A DNA stretch of 64,000 bases from Ilyomonas sp965247435 (GCA_965247435.1 OZ252019.1:4588001-4652000); one strand, 5' to 3'. Positions 18,526-27,060 are shown, numbered from the stretch's first letter. Numbers and translations are program-made. Notes: a model not told the origin generated them from the letters alone.

Positions 18526-19638
18526 ATGAAAACAGCCCTTATCACCGGTATTACCGGTCAGGATGGCGCCTATTTAGCCGAGTTACTATTATCCAAAGGC
18601 TATATGGTGCATGGCATCAAACGCAGAAGTTCTTTATTTAATACGGACAGAATAGACAACCTGTACCAGGACCCGCATGAGAAAGTCATCCGTTTTAAAC
18701 TCCACTACGGCGATCTCAGCGATAGCACCAATCTTATCCGTATAATACAGGAAGTGCAGCCGGATGAAATTTATAATCTCGGCGCCATGAGCCATGTAAA
18801 AGTAAGCTTTGATACACCCGAATACACTGCCAACGCAGATGGTATTGGTACATTGAGAATATTAGAAGCGGTAAGGTTATTAGGCCTTGCCCAAAAAACA
18901 AGAATTTACCAGGCTTCCACGTCCGAATTATACGGGCTGGTGCAGGAAGTGCCGCAAAAGGAAACCACGCCTTTTTATCCCCGCTCGCCGTATGCCGTTG
19001 CCAAGCTCTATGCCTACTGGATCACGGTTAACTATCGCGAAGCTTACAATATGTTTGCTTGTAATGGTATTCTCTTTAACCACGAAAGCCCGCTGCGCGG
19101 CGAAACATTTGTAACGCGCAAAATTACCCGCGCCGTTGCCAAAATAGCCATGGGCCTGCAGGATAAGCTGTACATGGGAAATATGGATGCACGCCGCGAC
19201 TGGGGCCATGCAAAGGATTATGTGGAAGCAATGTGGCTGATACTGCAGCAGGAGGTACCGGAAGATTTTGTAATTGCTACCGGCGTTACCACACCGGTAA
19301 GAGATTTTATTAAAATGGCGTTTGGAGAAGTTGGTATCGAAATCGTTTTTAAAGGCGAAGGCGTGGAGGAGAAAGCATACGTGGTAGCCTGCAATAACGA
19401 AGAGTTTCAGGTGGAAGCCGGCACTGAAGTGGTGGGCGTAGATCCGCGCTATTTCCGCCCTACCGAAGTGGAACTGCTGATTGGCGATCCAACCAAATCC
19501 AACGAAAAATTAGGCTGGAAACCCAAGTACGATCTCGCAGCATTGGTAAAAGAAATGGTGGAAGCCGATGTGCAGTTGTTTAAGAAAGAAAGAATTTTAA
19601 GAGAAGCAGGCTTTGCGGTTAAAAACCAGTACGAATAA
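18526..19638 (+). CDS. gmd: GDP-mannose 4,6-dehydratase
   Basis: Converts GDP-D-mannose to GDP-4-keto-6-deoxy-D-mannose, the first step to GDP-L-fucose. 370 residues, extended SDR fold. TGITGQDGAYL (7-17) is the NADP-binding GxxGxxG; ASTSELYG carries the catalytic Thr/Glu; YPRSPYAVAK gives the YxxxK pair; NHESPLRGETFVTRK and the DARRDWGHAKDYVEAMW block are diagnostic of Gmd. Nine nt upstream of fcl, forming a two-gene GDP-fucose unit at the end of the polysaccharide cluster. Confidence 0.97.
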   Translation: MKTALITGITGQDGAYLAELLLSKGYMVHGIKRRSSLFNTDRIDNLYQDPHEKVIRFKLHYGDLSDSTNLIRIIQEVQPDEIYNLGAMSHVKVSFDTPEYTANADGIGTLRILEAVRLLGLAQKTRIYQASTSELYGLVQEVPQKETTPFYPRSPYAVAKLYAYWITVNYREAYNMFACNGILFNHESPLRGETFVTRKITRAVAKIAMGLQDKLYMGNMDARRDWGHAKDYVEAMWLILQQEVPEDFVIATGVTTPVRDFIKMAFGEVGIEIVFKGEGVEEKAYVVACNNEEFQVEAGTEVVGVDPRYFRPTEVELLIGDPTKSNEKLGWKPKYDLAALVKEMVEADVQLFKKERILREAGFAVKNQYE

Positions 19639-19647
19639 ATAAATAAG

Positions 19648-20580
19648 ATGCAAGCAACAGATAAAATTTACATCGCCGGTCATCGCGGCATGGTAGGCTC
19701 TGCCATCATGCGAAAACTGGAACGGGATGGATTCACAAATATTATAACCCGCTCCTCGCAGGAGCTTGACCTTACCAGCCAACAGGCAGTTAACGACTTT
19801 TTTGCACAGGAAAAACCGGCCTATGTTTTTCTTGCAGCGGCCAAAGTCGGCGGCATTGTTGCCAACAATACCTACCGCGCCGATTTTATTTATAAAAACC
19901 TGATGATAGAAGCCAACATCATTCATGCTGCGTATGAGCAGCAGGTGACGAAGCTGCTGTTTCTCGGCTCTTCCTGTATTTATCCGAAGCTGGCGCCACA
20001 GCCGCTGAAAGAAGAATACCTGCTCACCGGTTTGCTGGAGCCAACTAACCAGCCATATGCTATTGCAAAAATTGCAGGTATCGAGTTGTGCGATTCGTAC
20101 CGCAGCCAGTATGGTTGCAATTTTATTTCGGCAATGCCAACCAACCTGTATGGTCCGAATGATAATTACGACCTCAATAACTCGCATGTATTACCGGCGT
20201 TGCTGCGCAAATTCATAACTGCAAAAAGAGAAAAGCATCCAACGGTGGAAATATGGGGCACCGGCAGTCCGCGCCGCGAATTTCTGCACGTAGATGACCT
20301 GGCCGAAGGCTGCATTTTTTTGATGAACAGCTACAACGAAGCAGGATTGGTAAATATCGGGGTAGGTCATGATATTACCATTAAAGACTTAGCAGTTATG
20401 GTGAAAGAAATTACCGGTTTTGAAGGCGAAATCAGCTTTAATACCACCAGGCCGGATGGTACACCGCGCAAGCTGATGGATGTCTCTAAAATGACGGGGT
20501 TGGGCTGGAAGGCAACTATTACGCTGGAAGACGGCATCAGTACTGTTTACAACGCTATTAAAGAGCAACCGTTTTCATAA
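19648..20580 (+). CDS. fcl: GDP-L-fucose synthase
   Basis: Epimerises and reduces GDP-4-keto-6-deoxy-mannose to GDP-L-fucose with NADPH. 310 residues, extended SDR. GHRGMVGSAI (11-20) is the NADP-binding loop with the GHxGMVG form typical of Fcl/WcaG; LGSSCIYPKLAPQP carries the catalytic Ser and Cys; PYAIAK gives YxxxK; the NLYGPNDNYD block follows. Coupled to gmd by a 9-nt gap and followed by a strong hairpin terminator. Confidence 0.97.
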   Translation: MQATDKIYIAGHRGMVGSAIMRKLERDGFTNIITRSSQELDLTSQQAVNDFFAQEKPAYVFLAAAKVGGIVANNTYRADFIYKNLMIEANIIHAAYEQQVTKLLFLGSSCIYPKLAPQPLKEEYLLTGLLEPTNQPYAIAKIAGIELCDSYRSQYGCNFISAMPTNLYGPNDNYDLNNSHVLPALLRKFITAKREKHPTVEIWGTGSPRREFLHVDDLAEGCIFLMNSYNEAGLVNIGVGHDITIKDLAVMVKEITGFEGEISFNTTRPDGTPRKLMDVSKMTGLGWKATITLEDGISTVYNAIKEQPFS

Positions 20581-20595
20581 GTGGTTTTATGATAT

Positions 20596-20634
20596 AAAGG
20601 TTCATTCTCTTTCTTGGCAGGAGAATGAACCTTT
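20596..20634 (+). terminator. Terminator after fcl
   Basis: A 14-bp perfect stem (20596-20609 with 20621-20634) and an 11-nt loop, 15 nt after the fcl stop and followed by GTGTTT. It closes the polysaccharide/GDP-fucose transcript. Confidence 0.8.
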
Positions 20635-20670
20635 GTGTTTAAACATGTTTTTTTACAGGTAATAAAAGTT

Positions 20671-21892
20671 GGTCTAATGGACAAAAAGTAGGTTTTTTTC
20701 AAGACGATTAATTCAAGTGGACAAAAAGTAGGCTGTTTATTTTAGCGAGGTTAAAAATTACTAATATACTTCTTTACCTTTCCCTCCATCAGGCAAAACG
20801 GAAGCGGGCGCTGCTGGAGAGCAACCTGCCAGGGATAGCCTGATGTCGTCGAAATAAAATATAATGGCTGTTGCTTCTATAGTGATAGCCATTTTATTTT
20901 GATGACATTATGCCTTCAAAAACTCATCTATAAATTTCTTCTTTCTTGCTATTGATAATCCGTTATGATTTCTCAATTTATTCTTCAAATCAGCAAAATG
21001 CCCGTCAATGGCATTAGTCGTATTGGGAATGTTTAAGCCAATGTTATCATACCATGTAAACAGCCATGGCAGATTCGTTTTTACACTTCTGTAAGCGCTT
21101 CTGAGCTTTTTATGTACGTATCTGTTCTTACCGTTAATGTCTGCTTTTCGTTCGTTTAAAAACCGCTCCCATTTGCTGTACCAGGCTGCTAATCCGCCTT
21201 CAAAACTTTCTTTATCTGTCTTTGATAAAAGTAATACATGCGCCCATAACTCTTTACTGGCTTGCATTTTAGGCTTCTTTGTAAGATAACGCCTGATAAT
21301 AGCTGCCTGATGAAAGTTGCACATCTGAACAGGAATGCCTTCAAACATTTGTAACAAACCTTTACGCCCATCGCAGATAATAGCCTGTATTTTTATACCT
21401 CGCCTTGCAATTTCTTGCAGTCCCGCCAGATATAGTTTATTTGTCTCCTGCTTCACATATTGCTTGTATAAAATTTGTCCGTTAATGCTGTCTTTGTAAA
21501 CCATCACGCCCAGCTTTCTTCCAAAATAAGTAGTGTCCATGAGCACATTTGCAACATCTGAAAATGTGGTTTCACGGCTCGCTTGAACTGTATCTATTTT
21601 TCGCTGAATTGTTTTTGCTGAACAATGATATTTGGCAGCTAACTGCTCATAGGTTTGCTTGCCTTGAATATATTGCTGCCATAATACACCTGGCTGAAGA
21701 CGTACAATATCTATAAATTGCTTACCACAGGCAATACACTTATATAGTTGTTTACCCGATTTGATGCCGCTTTTCCTGGTAGTCCCTGAACCACAGTAAA
21801 AGCACTTTTTTTAATCTTTCTCTCCATTTCCTTCAAAGCTATACTCACAAAGAATTACAGAAGATTTTAGCCTACTTTTTGTCCATTAACCC
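20671..21892 (-). mobile_element. Complete insertion sequence, 1222 bp, IS256-like with zinc-ribbon transposase
   Basis: The 22-bp ends (20671-20692 and 21871-21892, both beginning GG and sharing the core TAATGGACAAAAAGTAGG) match at 20 of 22 positions when inverted. The 8 bp TAAAAGTT occurs directly outside both ends (20663-20670 and 21893-21900), a target duplication. The core TGGACAAAAAGTAGG is repeated once more inside the left end at 20718-20732, a likely second transposase site. One transposase gene on the minus strand fills the element. It landed between two convergent genes without breaking either. Confidence 0.9.
20908..21827 (-). CDS. Transposase, IS256-like variant with N-terminal zinc ribbon; needs a -1 frameshift
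   Basis: The long frame has no start codon before its zinc ribbon: reading back from CFYCGSGT a TAA lies two codons upstream. An ATG at 21827 opens a 7-codon frame (MERKIKK) that meets the long frame at a run of seven A residues (T run 21806-21812 on the plus strand, A-AAA-AAG in reading order). A -1 slip there joins them into about 306 residues: CxxC...CxxC zinc ribbon, helix-turn-helix-like segment, then the catalytic domain with MDTTYFGR (first Asp), IICDGRKGL (second Asp), VQMCNFHQ (C..H) and NAIDGHFADLKNKLR. The third acidic residue of IS256 transposases lies in this last region. Programmed slippage or an inactivating indel are both possible. Confidence 0.75.
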
Positions 21893-21928
21893 TAAAAGTT
21901 TATCACCAGGCCGCATAACCGCTCCGTT

Positions 21929-23101
21929 TCAGCGCAGATAATTTTTGTAGGTAACGCCATTAGGCGTAAGCGACTGGTCGTTGTGTTGCAGGGAGGTACT
22001 TCTTTTACCAAGGTCTTCATTAGGGCTGTACCAGGTTATGTACGGAAGCCCGTTGTTGGTGCATTGCTGCACATGCGTTAATAAAGTATTCGGGTCGGTA
22101 TCGAGCTGGCCAAGCTCGTTACTGATAATATTTTTACCGGTTGCTTTTTTAAGGTAAGCAATGGCTTCGCCGAGGGCCTGCGGGTCCGGGGAAGAGCCTT
22201 TCCAGTGGAAATTTACATAATCCAGTTTCGAGGTCGCATACGACTTCAGCAACGTATCTATAAATGCTCCCCGGTTCTGCGTTACAGGATCATTAACGCC
22301 CAGGTTGGTACGCGCCTGGAAATCTTTGGCCTCTGCAACCCTACCCTGGCTCATATAATCCTGATATACCAGGTAGCAAAGCCCGACGCTGGTAACACCA
22401 CCGTTTGCCACTTTAATTTTGTTAGCATGCATTACGTCAATAGCGGTTTTTAGCTGGCTGATATATTGTACTGCCGTTCCCATAAAGTACTTCAGGTTCG
22501 ACTCTTCATTTTCGATAACCGCTATAACGGGCATTATGGTAAAAGTGGAAAGGATACTTTTTAAATCGCTTTTGTACTTCACCAGGTCGGTAACAAAAGG
22601 CATGGGCGCGCCTTTGTAATCGGAGCTGAAATTCAGCAGGATTTTATATTTTGAATTAAGGGTAGGTACATCACCGGCACCCGGCACAATCGTTCGCGAT
22701 CGCAGGCAGGATACGCCAAGTTCATCGGCTACATTCAACTGAAAGCTGAGGCTGCTGGCGTCATCAGGCGCGCAGATCATAGCGCCATAGCCAATCGTAT
22801 TGTCCCGGACAAAGCGGGAGGTGGTAACTACGGAAGACATTGCCGCAGATGCGTTGCTGCTGATTGTGTTGCAGGTAGTACGACCGGCTGTTTCCTTTTT
22901 ACAACTGTACAACAACATAAAAATTATCGCTGCCGCGAGGATAAAACAGGTTTTAGCAATACCGGATCTGAAGGCAGGAGATTTTATACCGGCAACATAT
23001 ATAGCAGAAAATATTGCTGCATTTATGTACTTGCTATCTTTTTTACTGATGGTAAAAAAACTTTCAGAATCATGAATAGATAAATAGTGGGGAGTGTCCA
23101 T
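21929..23101 (-). CDS. Lipoprotein with glycoside-hydrolase-like TIM barrel
   Basis: 390 residues. A lipobox-like LLYSC (Cys67) follows a hydrophobic stretch, preceded by an unusually long 45-residue N-terminal extension; no internal start codon was found that would shorten it cleanly. The rest looks like a (beta/alpha)8 barrel: strands GVSCLRSR, KILLNF, MPVIAVIENEES, KVANGG, LDYVNFHW, NIISNELGQ, LPYITWYS. The two Glu residues, IENEE after strand 4-5 and SNELGQ after strand 7, sit where clan GH-A glycosidases keep acid/base and nucleophile. Substrate unknown. Its 3' end lies 37 nt from the IS. Confidence 0.5.
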   Translation of the reverse strand: MDTPHYLSIHDSESFFTISKKDSKYINAAIFSAIYVAGIKSPAFRSGIAKTCFILAAAIIFMLLYSCKKETAGRTTCNTISSNASAAMSSVVTTSRFVRDNTIGYGAMICAPDDASSLSFQLNVADELGVSCLRSRTIVPGAGDVPTLNSKYKILLNFSSDYKGAPMPFVTDLVKYKSDLKSILSTFTIMPVIAVIENEESNLKYFMGTAVQYISQLKTAIDVMHANKIKVANGGVTSVGLCYLVYQDYMSQGRVAEAKDFQARTNLGVNDPVTQNRGAFIDTLLKSYATSKLDYVNFHWKGSSPDPQALGEAIAYLKKATGKNIISNELGQLDTDPNTLLTHVQQCTNNGLPYITWYSPNEDLGKRSTSLQHNDQSLTPNGVTYKNYLR

Positions 23102-23312
23102 GAGAGGCGGTTTTGGTGTTTAACAATGGTTATATTACATCCGATTTTTATATCTAATGACAATAAAAATTTCTGCCTCATTACCAACATCTGTACCAGC
23201 CCTGTAATAGAAGATTAAAAAATAATTATAATTAAAGGCCAGTGTGGAAATGTAATTGAGAAAACTAAAGCTTAAATATAAATTGCGAATGTGAAATCAA
23301 AAAGCAGGTGTA

Positions 23313-23830
23313 ATGAGGTATTTTAAATTGATTTTATACAACATAATAAGCTTTTCGCTACTTATATTGAGCAGTTGCGCCCTTCTGGCTGATAGCAATT
23401 TTCAATTTTATGATCGGGTGGAAATTTGTATTAATGGAGTAACAAAGTATCTTGATTATATTAAAATAACTAACTATCAAAACAACTCGTTGACCGCAAA
23501 GGAAATGTATAAGTTTGGAGAACAATATGTGGATACGGTTCAGGCAGATAAAATAGTAGAAGCTGTTACGTTCGTAAGCGAGAAACCCTTTAATTCATTG
23601 CCGGAAGATGCGTTTGACGATTATTCCGGAAAAATTAGTAAAAATTCATTATTAGGATTCAGTTTCACTTCCACTATTTCCAAGGATACTCCTCTGACTT
23701 AAAAATTTCAGCTACACGCAGCGACCATTTGGAAAAGGGTGATCACGAAACTTATTATTGCCGCTTTCCTAAAGACAAAAGGGTAATTGATTCATTGCTT
23801 AATTCTAATAAACCTTTTACTAATTTTTGA
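23313..23830 (+). pseudogene. Small lipoprotein gene, frameshifted, with a duplicated tail
   Basis: Opens with a lipoprotein signal (lipobox LSSC, Cys22) and reads 129 codons to a stop at 23702. The natural C-terminus continues in the -1 frame: from about 23650 it reads QFHFHYFQGYSSDLK and on to RVIDSLLNSNKPFTNF, stop at 23828-23830. A single-base change around 23640-23660 would explain it. In the same shifted frame, directly after that stop, 23849-23908 encodes KKVIDSMLNSKEPFDNDF, a second version of the same tail. This suggests a tandem paralogue mostly deleted. No family was recognised. A sequencing error cannot be excluded for the frameshift but would not explain the duplicate tail. Confidence 0.55.
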
Positions 23831-24043
23831 ATTATTTATATTAGAAGTTTGAAAAAAGTTATAGATTCTATGCTTAACTCAAAAGAACCTTTCGATAATG
23901 ACTTCTGATATCTCCTTACTCAAATAGTTACACAACTTATTACCTGCTGCTGCTTTACAAAAGAAGGAACTTATGATAGGAATATATTCCAAGTGGCCAA
24001 AAGATAAGGACTAACCATTTTTAACCTCCTTACAAAATTAAAA

Positions 24044-24067
24044 AAGCCGCTACGTAAGTAACGGCTT
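24044..24067 (-). terminator. Terminator of the tRNA transcript
   Basis: AAGCCG..TAC pairs with GTA..CGGCTT with one internal mismatch; on the minus strand the stem is followed by UUUUUUAAUUUU. It lies 10 nt beyond the 3' end of tRNA-Leu. Confidence 0.75.
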
Positions 24068-24076
24068 GATCCTAAG

Positions 24077-24162
24077 TGCCCCAGGCGGGACTTGAACCCG
24101 CACTCGCGTTGCGGCGAACAGGATTTTAAGTCCTGCGTGTCTACCAATTTCACCACCAGGGC
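24077..24162 (-). tRNA. tRNA-Leu (anticodon TAA)
   Basis: Minus-strand 86-nt tRNA with long variable arm. The acceptor strand GCCCTGG pairs with CTGGGGC (two G-U), anticodon loop reads CTTAAAA with TAA, and the T arm GCGGGTTCAAGTCCCGC is canonical. Discriminator A; CCA is not encoded. Confidence 0.95.
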
Positions 24163-24174
24163 TGGCCATGTACA

Positions 24175-24208
24175 AAAAATCCTCTGCCGGAAAAAGGAGA
24201 GGATTTTT
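24175..24208 (-). terminator. Terminator-like hairpin between the two tRNAs
   Basis: An 11-bp perfect stem (24175-24185 with 24198-24208) rich in A/U at its base. On the minus strand it follows tRNA-Gly and precedes tRNA-Leu. It may end part of the tRNA-Gly transcripts or serve in processing. Confidence 0.55.
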
Positions 24209-24212
24209 ACAG

Positions 24213-24285
<73 letters not shown>

Positions 24286-24367
24286 TGGTTAATACAAAAA
24301 ACTGTAAAGAGCTTAACGGGCTGCAAAAATAACAATCCCGGTTACAAAACAAAATTTATTATGCCTT

Positions 24368-24571
24368 TTATTTGTATTCCGGGGTGTACTTGGTATTGCC
24401 CGGCACTTCCACATCGGGCTTACCCTGCCAGCGATGCTGGTAAAGCTTGTAGCAGGCGCCCAGCGTCCACGACAACATACAAAATATGACTACATAAAAT
24501 AAAAAGCGGGATGAACGTACCCAGTCGTACTTAAAATCTTTTTCCTGGATTTCTTCTAATTCCTCGATCAT
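24368..24571 (-). CDS. Small single-pass membrane protein, unknown function
   Basis: 67 residues: an acidic N-terminus (IEELEEIQEKDF), a basic WVRSSR, one membrane helix (FLFYVVIFCMLSWTLGACY, about 24-42) and a Pro/Tyr-rich tail ending TPEYK. The charge pattern suggests the acidic end stays inside. It lies directly upstream of the tRNA pair on the same strand (83 nt) and may share a transcript. No family was recognised. The coherent hydrophobicity and a clean ATG make it more likely real than spurious. Confidence 0.6.
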   Translation of the reverse strand: MIEELEEIQEKDFKYDWVRSSRFLFYVVIFCMLSWTLGACYKLYQHRWQGKPDVEVPGNTKYTPEYK

Positions 24572-25049
24572 TGCTTTTAATTAAGGCTGCAAAAATAAGG
24601 TGCTTCTGTAAAACATACGACCGTTTAAGCCGAATTTATTTGAAAGCCCCCTTTTACTACTATACCGCACAACTTGTGCAGGCATCGCAATCGCCATGTA
24701 GGTAGCAGGCAACATGAAAACGATTTACAAAGAAAGGGCTGCTTTCAGGAGAATTGCTACAGCTCAAAAGCATTGCATGCCTGTTCAGCCTTTACAGATC
24801 GTGGCTACATTTCTATTGAAACATAGCTTTGCATTTTTTTTACTATTGATTTTAAAAAATATATACATAATTGCCTGACAGTAGTGGCACTGATCGCCTG
24901 TTACTGTTTTGTTGCTTTTTAATGTTGCCAGCGATTAGCATATTTATGGCATTATTATTTCGGACAATATTGTAATTTTAAGCAATTGTTGTAACAGGAA
25001 TACACAGTTAGCTGTTTGGATTAACCGATAAACATAAAACTTTTAAAGC
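24572..25049. other. Intergenic region between divergent small genes
   Basis: 478 nt, A+T-rich, between two divergent small membrane-protein genes. It must hold both promoters. A 54-codon frame at 24714-24878 has no persuasive features. No repeat, tRNA or riboswitch was seen. Confidence 0.4.
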
Positions 25050-25292
25050 ATGGAGAATATCAACAAAAAAATATTAGGCGCTACGCTCGCTGGCTTACTC
25101 ACGGGTATAATAGTCGGTTATATCTTAGGGGCAAATCGTACCGCCGGCGACACCAAATTTTTATCGGAATGGACCAAAGACTGTGGTGAATATGAAGATG
25201 GTAATGTGTTTGGCTACGAAACAGGCTTGCCCGAAGAATACTACGACAGCCCGCGCAAAGCCATGAAAGCGCAACGCCAAAGCCTTAAATAA
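25050..25292 (+). CDS. Small membrane-anchored protein, unknown function
   Basis: 80 residues with one N-terminal membrane helix (ILGATLAGLLTGIIVGYILG, about 8-27, glycine-rich as in YtxH-type proteins) and a hydrophilic acidic tail (DCGEYEDGNVFGYETGLPEEYYDS). Its stop is at 25292; the -33 element of the proposed trp promoter starts two nt later. Function unknown; YtxH resemblance is limited to the helix. Confidence 0.6.
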   Translation: MENINKKILGATLAGLLTGIIVGYILGANRTAGDTKFLSEWTKDCGEYEDGNVFGYETGLPEEYYDSPRKAMKAQRQSLK

Positions 25293-25326
25293 TTTTGTTT
25301 GTTTATTATTTTTGTCTTTATATTCG
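25293..25326 (+). promoter_or_regulatory. trp operon promoter (Bacteroidota type)
   Basis: TTTTG at 25293-25297 (-33 element) is followed after 21 nt by TATATTCG at 25319-25326, matching TAnnTTTG with one mismatch. Transcription would begin close to 25333, only a few nt before the leader-peptide ATG at 25335, so the leader mRNA would be almost leaderless. Confidence 0.55.
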
Positions 25327-25334
25327 CACCGCAA

Positions 25335-25397
25335 ATGAAGCAACAAATTTTACATAACAATTGGTGGTGGCATACATTCCTCAGCCGGGGCTTGTAG
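25335..25397 (+). CDS. trpL: trp operon leader peptide
   Basis: A 20-residue frame, MKQQILHNNWWWHTFLSRGL, with three consecutive Trp codons (25362-25370) and a TAG at 25395-25397. It precedes a rho-independent terminator by 36 nt and trpE by 242 nt. Three Trp in a row in a 20-residue peptide ahead of trpE is the hallmark of a trp leader. The peptide itself has no expected function beyond stalling the ribosome when charged tRNA-Trp is scarce. Confidence 0.88.
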   Translation: MKQQILHNNWWWHTFLSRGL

Positions 25398-25458
25398 TGG
25401 CATTGCCAGTACGTTATCACATTATAATGCGAGCCCCGACAATTGTCGGGGTTTTTTT
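25386..25458 (+). promoter_or_regulatory. trp attenuator (antiterminator/terminator switch)
   Basis: Terminator: CCCCGAC (25434-25440) pairs with GTCGGGG (25445-25451), loop AATT, followed by seven T (25452-25458). Antiterminator: CGGGGCT (25386-25392), within the leader-peptide frame, is complementary to AGCCCCG (25432-25438), which overlaps the left arm of the terminator. The two structures exclude each other. A ribosome stalled on the Trp codons leaves 25386-25392 free and the antiterminator forms; a ribosome reaching the stop at 25397 covers it and the terminator forms. This is the standard logic of ribosome-mediated attenuation. Confidence 0.88.
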
Positions 25459-25639
25459 ATTTAGTGGATTCATGAAAATAGAAGGGACTTTAAGATGAAA
25501 AGGTGGTTCATGAATTTCCCTAATTTTTTAAGCGCAGCAGCCACTATGAAAAATAAGAAGATAAATCAGTTAAAATGCAAACATTCATAATCATAAACAG
25601 TTTCCTTAATCTCTATTCCATCATCCCCAATCCCTGTCA

Positions 25640-27055
25640 ATGAAGAAGATACAACTGCACACCACCTATAGAAAAATGCTCTCTGACATATACACGCCGG
25701 TTGGCATTTACCTTCGCCTGCGCGACCGTTTCCGGGATACCATTTTGTTGGAAAGCGCCGGCAACAGCGCTGCAGAAAATAGCTTTTCGTTTATCGGTAT
25801 CAATGCCATTGCCGGCATTGAAATCATCAACTATAAAACGATAGAATTTAAATACCCGGCACAGAAGCCGCAGCAACAGGCATTGCAAAAAGCGCAGGAT
25901 GTACCGGTCATAGTCTGGAATTTCATGCAGCAGTTTGATGTGGCGGAAGCCGGCGACAAAGCGGTAACTATTGCACAAGGCTTATTCGGCTACACATCTT
26001 TTGATGCGGTACAATTTTTCGAAACCATACAATTGCAATCGCAGGGCACAAAGCCTGCCATACCACTAATGCGTTACCGGTTGTACCAGTACGTAATTGC
26101 CATCAATCATTTTAAAGATGAAATGTATCTGTGCGAGAACGTAACGCCGGGCGTGCAAAGCGAAATGAGCCTGGTTGAATCACTTATTAAAAGCAAAGAC
26201 GTACCCCTGTATCCTTTCCAGACAAAAGGAGAAGAAGCTACCAATATGACCGATGACGAATACACAACAATGGTAAAAAAGGGCATCCAAAGCTGCCATC
26301 GTGGCGATGTATTTCAAATAGTACTGAGCAGGCGTTACGGACAGCAGTTTACCGGCGATGAATTTAATGTCTATCGTGCCTTGCGCAGCATTAATCCTTC
26401 GCCATATTTGTTTTATTTCGACTACGGCAATTATAAGCTGATGGGCAGCAGCCCTGAAGCGGAATTGATTATAAAAAACGAACGCGCAGTTATTCATCCG
26501 ATCGCCGGTACTACAAAACGTACCGGCGATGAGGAGCAGGACAGGCAGTTAACAGCTATACTGCTTGCTGACGCCAAAGAAAATGCGGAGCATACGATGC
26601 TGGTTGATCTTGCACGCAACGACCTCAGCCGCTTGTGCAACGATGTAAAAGTGGACCATTACCGGCAGGTGCAAAACTACTCGCATGTTATTCATCTGGT
26701 AAGCGAAGTAAGCGGCGCTGTTCCGGCAGGTACCAACCCGTTTATGCTGCTGGCAAAAACATTCCCGGCCGGCACTTTAAGCGGAGCGCCTAAATTTAAA
26801 GCCATGCAATTGATAGACAATTACGAACCAACTGCACGCAGCTATTATGGTGGCTGCATCGGCTTTATGGGCTTCGATGGAAGCTGCAACCAGGCCATTA
26901 TGATCCGCACGTTTCTAAGCAAAGAAAACACACTCACCTGCCAGGCGGGCGGCGGCATTGTAGCAGCCTCCGATCCGGCGGGCGAGATGCAGGAAGTGAA
27001 GAATAAATTAGGGGCACTAAAAAAGGCAATTGAACTGGCAGCAACCATTTGCTAA
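25640..27055 (+). CDS. trpE: Anthranilate synthase component I
   Basis: Makes anthranilate from chorismate using ammonia delivered by TrpG; first committed step of tryptophan synthesis. 471 residues. LLES at 36-39 followed by a downstream Ser is the tryptophan feedback-inhibition motif. The chorismate-binding domain shows IAGTTKRTGDEEQD, LVDLARNDLSR, FPAGTLSGAPK and AGGGIVAASDP with the following E. First structural gene after the attenuator; 182 nt carrying repeat copy 1 separate it from trpG. Confidence 0.97.
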   Translation: MKKIQLHTTYRKMLSDIYTPVGIYLRLRDRFRDTILLESAGNSAAENSFSFIGINAIAGIEIINYKTIEFKYPAQKPQQQALQKAQDVPVIVWNFMQQFDVAEAGDKAVTIAQGLFGYTSFDAVQFFETIQLQSQGTKPAIPLMRYRLYQYVIAINHFKDEMYLCENVTPGVQSEMSLVESLIKSKDVPLYPFQTKGEEATNMTDDEYTTMVKKGIQSCHRGDVFQIVLSRRYGQQFTGDEFNVYRALRSINPSPYLFYFDYGNYKLMGSSPEAELIIKNERAVIHPIAGTTKRTGDEEQDRQLTAILLADAKENAEHTMLVDLARNDLSRLCNDVKVDHYRQVQNYSHVIHLVSEVSGAVPAGTNPFMLLAKTFPAGTLSGAPKFKAMQLIDNYEPTARSYYGGCIGFMGFDGSCNQAIMIRTFLSKENTLTCQAGGGIVAASDPAGEMQEVKNKLGALKKAIELAATIC

Positions 27056-27060
27056 CGTTT

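Noticed and set aside
24714..24878. 54-codon plus-strand frame in the intergenic region
   Set aside because: No conserved motif; basic start and poly-Phe stretch come from A+T-rich DNA.
25495..25590. 31-codon frame with one Trp codon between the attenuator and trpE, considered as a second leader peptide
   Set aside because: Only a single Trp codon and no following terminator; the real leader peptide with three Trp codons is upstream.
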